Notes under the pieces: generated by a model
Databases searched by the model: none
What the model saw: the letters and a program-made list of their open reading frames with translations, nothing else
Told to the model about the DNA's origin: nothing
Made by a program: the position numbers and the translations under genes
Assembly (NCBI RefSeq): GCF_029542785.1
Contig: NC_083371.1
Span: 372,001 to 436,000 of the forward strand
DNA from: Malassezia japonica
Taxonomy: Eukaryota; Basidiomycota; Malasseziomycetes; Malasseziales; Malasseziaceae
DNA: 64,000 nt
Reading direction: 5' to 3'
Shown here: positions 55,071-64,000 of the stretch, piece after piece
Position numbering within the stretch: the first letter of the stretch is position 1
How the letters are laid out: each line of letters begins with the position of its first letter

Positions 55071-56027
55071 ATGGCCTCGGTTACGCAGACGAACCTGCCT
55101 CTGCCGCTCGTCGCGCGCGGCAAGGTGCGCGACGTGTACGACTCGGAGCTCACCGAGGGAGAGTATGCGGGCGCCCTTCTCTTTGTCGCGACCGACCGTA
55201 TCTCGGCGTTTGACGTGATCCTCCAGAACGGCATCCCGGAAAAAGGGCGCATCCTCACCGGCATGTCGGAATTCTGGTTCGACAAGATCGCCCAGGGCAT
55301 TATCAAGACGCATGTGCTTGCGACAAGGTGGGACGACTTTCCCGAGGCGCTGCGCACGCGCCTCGCGAGCGTGCGCGACCAGGTCGACGGCCGCTCGATG
55401 CTCGTGCGCCGTGCGCGTGTTATCCCCGTCGAGGCCATTGTCCGTGGCTACATTACCGGCAGTGGCTGGGCGGAGTACAAGCGCAGCGGCACGGTGCACG
55501 GAATCAAGCTGCCTGAGGGACTCGTCGAGAGCCAAGAGATCCCCAACGGCCCCATCTTTACCCCGAGCACCAAGGCGGAGCAGGGCGAGCACGACGAAAA
55601 CATCCACCCCGACAAGGTCGCGGAGCTCGTCGGCAAGGAGCTCGCTATGAAGCTCGCGGACGCTGCCGTGAAGCTGTACGCCAAGGCGGCCGAGCACGCG
55701 CGTGCCAATGGCATCATCCTCGCCGACACCAAGTTTGAGTTTGGTCTGCTCCCCGCCGACGGCCAGGGCTACGACGGCGAGCTGATTCTCGTCGACGAGG
55801 TCCTCACGCCGGACTCGTCGCGCTTCTGGTCCGCGGACTCGTACGCGCCGGGCAAGGGCCAGGCCAGCTTCGACAAGCAGTACATCCGCGACTGGATGAA
55901 GAGCAAGGGCCTCGACACGGCCGCCAAGTCGGGCACGCCCGTCACCCTCCCGGACGAGGTCGTTGAGGGCACCGGCGAAAAGTACCGCGAGGCCTTCCAG
56001 CGCATTACAGGACACCCATTCAAGTAG
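55071..56027 (+). CDS. ADE1: SAICAR synthase
   Basis: Phosphoribosylaminoimidazole-succinocarboxamide synthase of de novo purine synthesis, 318 residues. The family blocks are GKVRDVYDSE, ATDRISAFDVILQNGIPEKG, RRARVIPVEAIVRGYITGSGW, IFTPSTKAEQGEHDENI, DTKFEFGLL, LILVDEVLTPDSSRFW and SFDKQYIRDWM. The ATG at 55071 gives the usual start; an upstream GTG is ignored. It follows the thioredoxin-fold gene by only 31 bp. Its TAG directly touches the stop codon of the convergent kinesin gene. Confidence 0.97.
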   Translation: MASVTQTNLPLPLVARGKVRDVYDSELTEGEYAGALLFVATDRISAFDVILQNGIPEKGRILTGMSEFWFDKIAQGIIKTHVLATRWDDFPEALRTRLASVRDQVDGRSMLVRRARVIPVEAIVRGYITGSGWAEYKRSGTVHGIKLPEGLVESQEIPNGPIFTPSTKAEQGEHDENIHPDKVAELVGKELAMKLADAAVKLYAKAAEHARANGIILADTKFEFGLLPADGQGYDGELILVDEVLTPDSSRFWSADSYAPGKGQASFDKQYIRDWMKSKGLDTAAKSGTPVTLPDEVVEGTGEKYREAFQRITGHPFK

Positions 56028-59016
56028 CTACATACTGGTATCCCGCCGCACAAGCACTTTCGGCTTGCGTGTGGTGCCGTCGCTCGCGGTTGACAGCCGC
56101 GGCACCTCGTTGAGGTCCTGCAGCGGCCGCCGCAGCGGCGAGTCGGCAAACGGCGTCTCGGCAATGTACGCGAGCGCCGCCGCGCGGTCCGCGGGGATCA
56201 GGTCGGCGGGCACCGGCAGCGAGTAGCGTTGGCGCTGCGGCGTTTGGCCCGTCGGGCCGTCAGAAAGGAAGGTATGCTGCACGAACGGCGCAAAGGCGCG
56301 CCGCAGCTCGTGCATTTGGTCGGCGGCCGAGTGCAGGGATGCGCCCAGAGCAGCAGTGTGCGCGGAATGCTGCGTGAGCCACAATACGTACCGCTTTGTC
56401 CAGCGTCTGGAGCTCGCGCTCCACAGGCGACGCGTCGGCATCGCGGAGCGCACGATCGATCTCGGAGGCGGCGTGGGCGGTGCGCTCGCTGCTCTCCAAG
56501 GAAGCCGCGGCAAGGGCGTGGTCGAGGGTATGTTGCGCTGGGTAAGCTGTGCGACGTACTTGTTTTTTCCAACGCGTGCGAGAGGTCGGTCGCACTGGCG
56601 GCAAGGCGCTCGGCGTAGGCATCGGCATGTGCGTCGATCAGCGCGCCGGCTTGGATCGTCTGCTCGGGGCCAAGCACGGCATCGGCAACGTCGCCGGCGA
56701 GCGACTCGTGCACGGACCGCAGGTCCGCGAGGTGCCCGTCGTAGGTGCTCCTAGACGCAGACACGCCCTGTTTCGCAGACTCGAGGTCGGCGTGTGCGGT
56801 GGACAGCGCGGCGCTAAAGCGCTTCTCGCGCTCCGCTTCAAACTGGTCGACCGCGCCGAGGAGCGTCGTGCGCATCTCGCTCGTCTTTTGCTTTTCGGCG
56901 TCCAAGAGCTGCACGAGCCACTTGTTCTGCTGAGTGACACGCTGCACTTCGCGCGCGGCGATCGCATGACTGTGCTCTTGCAGCGCAGCGGTGCGCTCGT
57001 CGAGCGCAGTGAGGCGCTTGTCGACCTGGTGCGCGAGCGTCGATGCGGTCTGCACCGCCTCGGCGAGGCGCGCATCGACGTGCGCCGCAAGGTCGTTTTG
57101 CAGCGACTCGACCGATGTCGCGTGCTCAAACTGGAGCGCTGAAAAGGCCGCCTGGATCGCATCGGCGACCTTGGTCTGTGCCTCGTTGAGGAACGTGTCG
57201 CGCGCCGCCGGCGAGGCCGAGGCAAGGCGCGTCGCGAGTCCTTCGAGCGCCAACGTCACGGTGGTGCGCAGCGTCGTGCGCTCGTCCTGGATGCGCGTCG
57301 CAAGCGCGTGCAGAGCACCGTCGCTTGCGTCGTGGCGCTGCGCCGCCTGCGCGGCGACCTGCACACAGACGGCATCGATCTGCTCGTAGTACATGCGGAG
57401 CGCCGCGCGCGCCTCTTCGTCGCTCTGTGCACGCCGCTGGAGCTTGGCGTGCAGCGCGTCGATGTCGCGCGTCGACGCGTTGGCTGCGCGGTGCAGCGAC
57501 AAGGCAATGTCGTGCAGCCTCTGCTCGTTGTGCTTGCGTGCACGGTGCAGCGCCGTCTCTTCCTGGAGCGCTGAGGAGAGCTGCGTGACCTTGGCGAGCG
57601 ACGCCTCGAGCTCGTGGATGCGCGCCTCGTGCACGGCCTCGGCGGCGGTCCACTCCTTGTCGCGCCGCGCAAGGAGCGTCGTGTTCTGCTCGAGCTGCTC
57701 GTGCATGCTAGCGAGTTTGCTCTGTGCGACCTCGTTGCTGCGGCGCAGCTCGTCCATCTGCTTGGCCTGCGCCGCGCGCTCCGCCTCGAGCTTTGCCCAG
57801 TTGTCCGCATCGACATAGATTCCGTTCTTTTCGCGTGTCGCGACGAGGTCCGAGCGCAGGCGGTCGATTTCCGAGACGTACTCTTTGATGAGAGCGCCCC
57901 GTGTCATGCGCTGGTTCAGCTCGGGGCGGTTCTTGATCGACTTGGCGCGTAGCGCATAGTCGAGCGTCGAGAGCGTCTCTTCGAGGTTCGTGCGGTCGTC
58001 CGAGACGGTTGCAATGATGCATGTCTTGGTCCGCCCGCCGAGCGAGTCCTGCAAAAGGCGCGTCAGGCGCGACTCGCGGTAGGGAATATGCGTGCTGCCG
58101 TCGACCAAAGCGTTGATCACACGGCCAAGCGTCAGTAGGCTCTGGTTGATCATGCCCGCCTCGCGCGCGCGTTTGTTTTCCGCGCCGCTGCGGCCGATGT
58201 TTTCCGAGCCGGCGAGATCGACGAGGTTCAGCTTGCCGGTGCGCAGCACCTCTTCGCCTCGTGCACCCGTCTCCTTTACGTGCACATGCAGCGTAAAGAC
58301 ACAGTGCGAGCGACTCGAGCTTTCGTTGCAGCGTGTCGCTGCAATGTGCCGCTTCTGGCTGCCGAACCGCAGCATGCGCAAGCCGTGCTCGGCGCTCGTG
58401 AGCGGAATCTCCTCGAGACCGTGCAGCACGACGCCCTTGCCCTTTTCCTCGTACATCTTGAGGCCAGACGGGCCGCCGTTCATGGGCGTAGGCGCATCTG
58501 GGCTCAACAGGTCGCGCAGCTCCTCATTGTACAGCTCGACAAACGACATGTGCACGCTAAACTCATCCTGCCGCATATTCAGTACGTGAAACAGGCGAAA
58601 GAGGGTGCGCGGAATGATGCCCGCGTCCGGCGCAAATGTGCCCATGTACGACGAGAGGTCGCCCTCCATGGTATGTCTGCGTCAGCAGGAAAACGTACGT
58701 CTTGCCTGTGCCTGTCTGCCCGTACGCAAAGATCGTGCAATTGTATCCCAGAAGCACCTCGTCGAGCACACCGCTCACCGCGTCCTGGTACACCATCCCC
58801 TGGTCGGCCTCGGCGCCAAAGACATGGTCAAACGTATAGGTCTTGGACCGCGTGCTGCCATGCGAGCCAAGCGTCGGCGCACGCGGCGCCGGACCACTTG
58901 CATCCACATGCACCTGGCTGCCTCGCGGCCCTGTTGTCTGCAGCACATTCGCATCGTCCTGCGCGGTGCCGCTGGGTGAGCCAAGCCACGTACCGTACGC
59001 GGACGACCACCTTCAT
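56028..59016 (-). CDS. Kinesin-5 (BimC/Cut7/Eg5) mitotic motor
   Basis: Tetrameric plus-end motor that separates spindle poles. The 966-residue product has an N-terminal motor with [16 protein letters not shown] and [16 protein letters not shown], then long coiled coil. A C-terminal BimC-like box contains the candidate CDK site [12 protein letters not shown]. Exons are 58994-59016, 58700-58971, 56560-58677, 56392-56537 and 56028-56369; all four introns are 22 nt. The motor starts almost at residue 1 (MKVVVRVRG), with no N-terminal extension and a shortened first loop compared with usual kinesin-5. Confidence 0.88.
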
Positions 59017-59182
59017 GTTTGCGTCCCCCCCGCGTTTTCCTTCTATGTGCGTCCCGGACGCCACCCGCGGAGCACTACGCCCCGCCGGCGGCACCGCACT
59101 CGCCGACACGACGCGCGCTGGGCGCGCCGTCTGTGTGCGTCGCACTGACGCCATGCAAGCAACACGCAGGACGCGTTGCGCG

Positions 59183-60217
59183 CTACGCGCTCTTCACGTG
59201 ACCTATCCAAAGACGCACCGACGCGTCCTGCTCGAGGCTGGCGGTGGCGAGGAGCGGCAGTGTGGGATGGACCTGGGTAAGAGGGGAGACGTACCGCAAC
59301 CGCTGCCACCGTATCGCAGTGTCCAGAGAGCACCTGCGTGATCTGGCGCGTCTGCAGGTCCCATAGGTATACGTGGCGGTCTTCGCTCCCTGCGACGATC
59401 CACGTGGTCGGCCGGCCAGCGGACGGCAGGTAGACCAGCGCGGCGTTGCCCGCGTACTTGGTATTCGCGTGCCCGGTATAGGTCTTGAGGATGCGTGCGT
59501 TGGCCAGGTCCCAGAGGCGCACTGCGCTGTCGAGCGACATGGCGAGCACTTGCAGCGACGACGGCGAGAATTTCACCGAGGCGACCGGCGCCTGGTCGCC
59601 GTGCTGCAGCGTGCGCAGGCAGTGTCCTGCGCTGGTATCCCATAGGCGGCTGTGTGAGAAGAAGAGCAACGTACATTAGGCCGTCGTACGAGCACGAGGC
59701 AATCATCGTGCCGTCGCTGCTAAAGTCGACGCCGGTCACCGCTTCCGAGTGCGCGGCAATCGTGCGGTGGCACGTCCCGCGCTGCAGGTCCCATAACCGG
59801 ATCGTCTCGTCAAACCCGCCGCTGACCAGCAGCGTGCTCAGGGGGTGGCATGCGATGCAAAAGACATAAGACGTGTGCCCTTCGTACGTGCGCACAATTT
59901 TTCCCTGTGTGAGCCACGACACGTACCGTTTCGAGCTCCCAGACAAGCACCGTGCGGTCGTCGGATGCACTCACGACGTACTGGCTGTCACGCGTCCAGC
60001 AGACGGCATTCACGCCGCCGGTATGGCCTTGCAGGGTATGTTGGAGGCGGCCGGTGCGCGTCGCCCAGACCTGCACGGCCTTGTCCGCGCCGGCGGTCGC
60101 GAGGTGCTCACCGTTCGGCGAGAACACGGCGCTGGCGACAGACCGCGCGTGCCCGTGCAGCGTATAGAGCAGCTCGTACTGCATCCCCGGCGCCTCGACG
60201 TCCATCGCGTCAGCCAT
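59183..60217 (-). CDS. WDR5/Swd3-like WD40 protein (COMPASS subunit)
   Basis: Seven-bladed WD40 protein of 321 residues close to WDR5: TLHGHARSVASAVFSPNGEHLATAGADK, VNAVCWTRDSQYVVSASDD, VFCIACHPLSTLLVSGGFDE and RLWDTSAGHCLRTL. The later blades include LKTYTGHANTKY, WIVAGSEDRHVYLWDLQT and SGHCDTVAAV. Homologues hold the H3K4 methyltransferase complex together. Exons are 59927-60217, 59675-59904, 59295-59649 and 59183-59272; introns are 22, 25 and 22 nt. Start codons of this gene and RPB4 are 27 bp apart. Confidence 0.9.
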
Positions 60218-60244
60218 TGTGGAGGAAATTCGTCTCCCTCCACG

Positions 60245-60759
60245 ATGGCGCAGCCGGCCTTCCAGCGGCGCCGCCGCGGCAATGCGGAAGTCGAAGACGC
60301 GAGCCAAGGCAAGCTTGGCCCCGAGTTCCAGGACGCGGGGTGTCTGCTCATTTCCGAGGTGCACCTCTTCTTTTCGCGCCCCGGCGAGATGACCGGCGAG
60401 CGCGAGGCGGGCGCTTCGGGCGTCGCCCAAAAGACCAAGGAGTACGTCGACGAATTCAGTCGGTACAAGGAGCAGTCGACGATTCGTGAAGTGCGCGCGT
60501 ACGTATTCTATCTCACACAGTCTCTTGATTAAGCACGCCGCGCAGCCGGACCTCGACGGGAGCACCGCAGACGACAAAGGCCTGCAGCTCTCCCAGTTTG
60601 AGATGGCACAGCTGGCGAACCTCGCCATCTCGGACGTGGACGAGGCACGGACACTCATTCCTACGTACGTCTCACTGCTCACGCAGCCTGGCAAACAAGG
60701 ATGACGCACAGCTCGAGTCGCTCCTCAACGAACTCGCAGCGATCCGCAAGTTTGCCTAG
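60245..60759 (+). CDS. RPB4: RNA polymerase II subunit Rpb4
   Basis: Stalk subunit pairing with Rpb7, 156 residues. The N-terminal GPEFQDAGCLLISEVHLFF and the central TKEYVDEFSRYKEQSTIREVRALL match Rpb4, as does the helical C-terminus LSQFEMAQLANLAISDVDEARTLIPTL ending in IRKFA. Exons are 60245-60498, 60521-60664 and 60687-60759; both introns are 22 nt with CTCAC branch sites. Its TAG stop is directly followed by the stop codon of the convergent rhomboid gene. Confidence 0.95.
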
Positions 60760-62062
60760 TTATCCATACTGCGGCGCAGGCTTGCCGTGCCGGAACTGCG
60801 CCGCGAACCGCTTGGACGCGTTCCACACTGCACTCCCGTACAGATAGTAGAGCAGGCCAAAGAGCGCGCCGCCGAGATGCGCAACATGATCAAAGAGGCG
60901 CCAGCCGCGCACGATGCCCAGGATGTCGACCAGGACCAGTCTGGGTTAGCCGCAATACGCACCCTGCCATGCCCCACTGGATAGGGATCGCAGTAAAGGG
61001 GAGAAAAATGATGCTTAGGCTCGCCTGGGGGTACGCGCACGCAGACAGCACAAACGCCGCATAGATCGCACCGCTCGCGCCGAGACTCGCGCGCTGCGCA
61101 AGCTGCATGAGCTCGGCGGTGGCCGCGCGGATCTGCGCACCAAGCTGGGGGCGCTGAGAGGATGCGGCGCGATGCAGCATGCGCGACGCGTCCTTGATGC
61201 GCTGGACGGCCATGCGCCAGCGCCCGGCCGTCACGAGATGGCTCGTGAGCGAGGCAAAGGCGCCGGCCGTCACAAAGAACGCCAAAAACTGGGGGAGCGG
61301 CGACGCATCCGGCACGCTTGCTTTGCGACTCTCCCACGCCTGCTGGAGCGCCAGCGTGCTCAGTGCGCTCCCGCCGACCGACCACAAGGCGAGGTTGTTA
61401 AAGAGAAAGTGCCCGGCAGCCTTGTGGCTAAAGACGGACGTAAGCAGCGTCACCACGCGCCCGGACGATGGGCGATGTGTCATGCAGCGCTGCATCCACG
61501 CGGCCGTGCCGAGGCGCGGCGCCGCGAGCCACGCGAGGAACACGCCGGCATTCAGCGCGACGACCGGCACAGCAGCGCGCTTGTACGCGGGCTGGTCCGC
61601 GTACCACTCGGCGGCGCTCATGCTCATGCGCAGAATGGGGCTTCGCACGATCTCGGGAAGGAATTTCGTGTTGCGCGCGAGCCACGCAAGGCGGCGGTTC
61701 GCCTGCGCCACGAGGTCGTCCTCGGCGGCGTCGCTCAGGCGTTGTGTGTCGTACTGATCCGCAAACATGGACGTGATCGGCGCAAAGAAGCGTGCAGACG
61801 GGTTCTGTGCGAGGCACTCGGTCTTGGACACGGACCATGCGGCGCACCCCAAAAAGCTCACCGCCGCGACGCTGCCGACGAAGCCGAGTGCGCGGCCGAT
61901 CGGCGGCTTGACGACTACGTCGCCGGTTTGCGTGCGCGGCGGTGCAACGACACGTCGCAGCTCCTCGTACTCTTTTGGATCAGCACGGCGCGGCGCGAGG
62001 CGCGGCCGCACCCAGAGCCGCGCGAGCGGCGGCGCGCTATGAAATCTTCGTACGCCGTACAT
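60760..62062 (-). CDS. PCP1: Mitochondrial rhomboid protease (Pcp1/PARL)
   Basis: Inner-membrane serine protease that in yeast processes Ccp1 and Mgm1. The 426-residue product starts with an Arg-rich presequence (MYGVRRFHSAPPLARLWVRP). One membrane segment lies upstream of a rhomboid core with SHKAAGHFLFNNLALWSVG, the catalytic Ser in LGASGAIYA and the catalytic His in DHVAHLGGALFGLLYYL. A 22-nt intron (60941-60962, GTGCGT donor) splits the last third. The ATG at 62062 is used because the frame upstream begins with TTG. Confidence 0.93.
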
Positions 62063-62161
62063 TGAGGACGCAGACGTCCGTGCATCGGGCCCGATCGTAT
62101 CGGGCAATGGCGCAATCGTTAGATAACCGGGCGAGCTTAAAGTCCGTTGCGACCGTCGTGC

Positions 62162-63670
62162 ATGCTAGGGAGCTTGGGAAAGCGCACTAGCCGTCGCTTG
62201 TTTCCGAATATGAGTACACTTACCAAGCCTACACGTTTCCTCGATCTCCCATCGTCGCGTGTCAAGCCCGAACTGGGCCGTGGCACGGACGTGTGGTCGT
62301 TCTTTAACCCCCTCGTCTTTCCCAAGGCGGTGAACCTCGGCCAGGGGTTCATGAATTGGAAGCCGCCAGCGTTTGTACTGGACGAAGTCTTGAAGGAGCT
62401 GCACGAGCGCACCGATCTGCACCACTATTCGCACCCCAAGGGCCGCCCTCGCCTGCGTGCCGCGGTGCAGGCGGCGTACTCTGCCTCGTTCCACAAGCCC
62501 CGCGCGGAGGTCGATCTGAGCAAAGGCGAGATTGCTGTGGACGATAAAGGGTTCCCCTTGCAGCGTCCTGACCTCGGCGTGCCCCTCGATGTGGAGCGCG
62601 AGATCGCCGTCACGGCCGGTGCGAACGAGGCGATGTACTCGATCATGTGTGGGTTCCTCGAGGAAGGCGACGAGGTCGTCCTCTTTGAGCCTTTCTTTGA
62701 CCAGTACGTGTGCGAAGTGTCGTACAACGGCGGTGTGCCGGTCTATGTGCCGATGCTCCCCTCCAAGAGCAAGGAGCGCGTGGTGTCTGCGAACGAGTGG
62801 ACCTTTGACTGGGAGCTCCTCGAGCAAAAGCTCGCGAGTCCCAAAGCCAAGGCGCTCTTTCTCAACACGCCGCACAACCCCATCGGCAAGGTGTGCACGC
62901 TGGAGGAGCTGCAGCGTCTCGCGCAGTTGTGCATCAAGTACGATATTCTCGTGGTCTCAGACGAAGTCTACGACTGCCTGACCTACGACGGCCACGAGCA
63001 CATTCGCATTGCTTCGCTCGAGGGCATGTGGGAGCGCACCATCACCGTCGGGAGCGCGGGCAAGACCTTTTCGTGCACCGGCTGGCGTGTCGGCTGGATG
63101 ATCGGGCCGCCGCACCTGATCGCGCCTGCCTTTGCAGCCCACGTCCGCATCACCTTTTCGGTCAACTCCGGCTCGCAGGAAGGCGCGGCGATCGGGCTTG
63201 AGCAGGCCAAGGCCAACGACTTTTTCCCGACGCAGGTGCGCGAGTACGAGTCGCGCCGTGCCGAGCTGCTCGAGACGCTCGACGCGCTCAACTTCACGTA
63301 CACGCTCCCCCACGGCTCCTACTTTGTGTTGGTCGACGCGTCGTCCATCCAGATCCCTGCCGACTTCGAGTTCCCCGACGAGGTCCTGAAAAAACCGCGC
63401 GACTACCACATGTGCTGGTTCGTTGCCAAGGTATGTGACGTGGTCTCGATCCCCGTCACCGCATTCTACTCGGACGAAGGCGCGCACGTCGGCGAGCGGT
63501 ACATTCGCTTTGCGTTTTGCAAAGACAACCAAATTGTGGAGGCGGGGCGTCGACTGCAACAGGTACGTAATCCCCCGATGTTTCCTTGCTTACAGGTCAG
63601 TTACGCCCGCATCTGCATGCCTGAGTGCCCCACTCGTAGAAGCTTACGTTATCTGCACACCTCCCCATAA
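62162..63670 (+). CDS. BNA3: Kynurenine-type aminotransferase (class I, PLP)
   Basis: Class I aminotransferase resembling kynurenine aminotransferase / cysteine S-conjugate beta-lyase. Visible blocks are NLGQGFMNWKPP, LHHYSHPKGRPRLR, VTAGANEAMYSIM, LNTPHNPIGKV, VVSDEVYDCLTYDG, the PLP Lys in GSAGKTFSCTGWRVGW, and RIAF-type YIRFAFCKDN. Two starts are possible: 62162 gives an Arg-rich leader that could target mitochondria, and 62210 (MSTLTK) a cytosolic form. A 33-nt intron (63563-63595) keeps frame and has no stop. The C-terminal 24 residues after it are unlike the family, so the 3' end is uncertain. Confidence 0.85.
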   Translation: MLGSLGKRTSRRLFPNMSTLTKPTRFLDLPSSRVKPELGRGTDVWSFFNPLVFPKAVNLGQGFMNWKPPAFVLDEVLKELHERTDLHHYSHPKGRPRLRAAVQAAYSASFHKPRAEVDLSKGEIAVDDKGFPLQRPDLGVPLDVEREIAVTAGANEAMYSIMCGFLEEGDEVVLFEPFFDQYVCEVSYNGGVPVYVPMLPSKSKERVVSANEWTFDWELLEQKLASPKAKALFLNTPHNPIGKVCTLEELQRLAQLCIKYDILVVSDEVYDCLTYDGHEHIRIASLEGMWERTITVGSAGKTFSCTGWRVGWMIGPPHLIAPAFAAHVRITFSVNSGSQEGAAIGLEQAKANDFFPTQVREYESRRAELLETLDALNFTYTLPHGSYFVLVDASSIQIPADFEFPDEVLKKPRDYHMCWFVAKVCDVVSIPVTAFYSDEGAHVGERYIRFAFCKDNQIVEAGRRLQQVRNPPMFPCLQVSYARICMPECPTRRSLRYLHTSP

Positions 63671-63720
63671 AGTGCGGAGGCGAACGAAAAGAACCTAGTA
63701 CTCCCCCCGACGTGTGTGCG

Positions 63721-64000
63721 ATGGCACGACCTTCGAGCGACGTGCCAAGCCGTTCGCGGCGCCATCGCCACTCACGTTCGAGTGTAGACGGTTTTTCTGA
63801 TGCGTCCAACACATATTCGCGGCCGCATAGCCGCGTTTCGGACGTGTTCCTGGATGCGGAAGACGAAAGCGAGCTCGGACACTCTCGCGCCGGATCGCGC
63901 GCCGGACGCCGTCACAGCCGGCTAGGCCGCGAGAGCAGCTTGCGCCGCAGCAAGTCGTTGCAGCGCAGCTCTATTATTCCGGATGATGCCGCGTATGCCA
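63721..64000 (+). CDS. Unrecognised Ser/Arg/His-rich protein, 5' part only
   Basis: The frame is open from the ATG at 63721 to the right edge (93 codons and one further base). The visible part is rich in Ser, Arg and His (SRSRRHRHSRSS, SRAGSRAGRRHSRLG), so it is probably a disordered, phosphorylated N-terminus. No domain is seen, so no function is assigned. Its ATG is 50 bp after the preceding stop codon. Confidence 0.5.
   Translation, partial: MARPSSDVPSRSRRHRHSRSSVDGFSDASNTYSRPHSRVSDVFLDAEDESELGHSRAGSRAGRRHSRLGRESSLRRSKSLQRSSIIPDDAAYA

Overview
The window reads as nuclear DNA of a yeast-like basidiomycete, most probably a Malassezia species (Ustilaginomycotina). The reasons are a tandem cluster of secreted aspartyl proteases, GC-rich and very compact gene packing, class II DAHP synthase, a Puc1/Cln1-type G1 cyclin, and many tiny introns with a GTACGT donor and a CTNAC branch site almost touching the CAG acceptor. 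No species can be named from sequence alone. No rRNA, tRNA, CRISPR array, transposon or virus was recognised.

Region 1 (1-7956) holds four intronless aspartyl protease genes, all on the + strand, separated by 513-906 bp spacers that look richer in AT than the rest. The proteases alternate: the first and third are plain ~395-residue enzymes, while the second and fourth carry a long low-complexity linker (Gly/Ser/Asp or Asn-Gly) between propeptide and catalytic domain. This suggests duplication of a two-gene unit.

Region 2 (8017-24411) contains class II DAHP synthase, COG3, PCF11, three ribosomal protein genes (uL6/RPL9, eL37/RPL37, eL30/RPL30), a G1 cyclin, a LYAR-type nucleolar protein, a SAC3/Thp3-like protein, MBF1 and a CaMKK/Ssp1-like kinase.

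Region 3 (24539-38000) is a dense housekeeping block: NAA40, TOM7 (52 codons, three introns), eIF3f, TRM8, a complex I NDUFB10-like subunit, prefoldin 2, RPN2, threonine aldolase, a COQ11-like protein, SAC1 and PRP19.

Region 4 (38165-64000) continues with trifunctional TRP1, ARP9, AGM1/PCM1, an MPDU1-like protein, an MFS transporter, eIF3h, VMS1, SSU72, a CSL transcription factor, LAS1, a thioredoxin-fold protein, ADE1, kinesin-5, WDR5/SWD3, RPB4, rhomboid PCP1, a kynurenine-type aminotransferase and the start of an unrecognised gene cut by the right edge.

Outside the protease cluster genes mostly alternate strand. Divergent pairs share promoters of 27-130 bp, many with a CACGTG box. Convergent pairs end within 0-42 bp of each other, and in two cases the stop codons touch. 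About 35 introns are 22 or 23 nt long, which is near the lower limit known for spliceosomal introns. All exon models here were made by eye from frame continuity, splice motifs and protein-family similarity; none was checked by alignment or RNA data.
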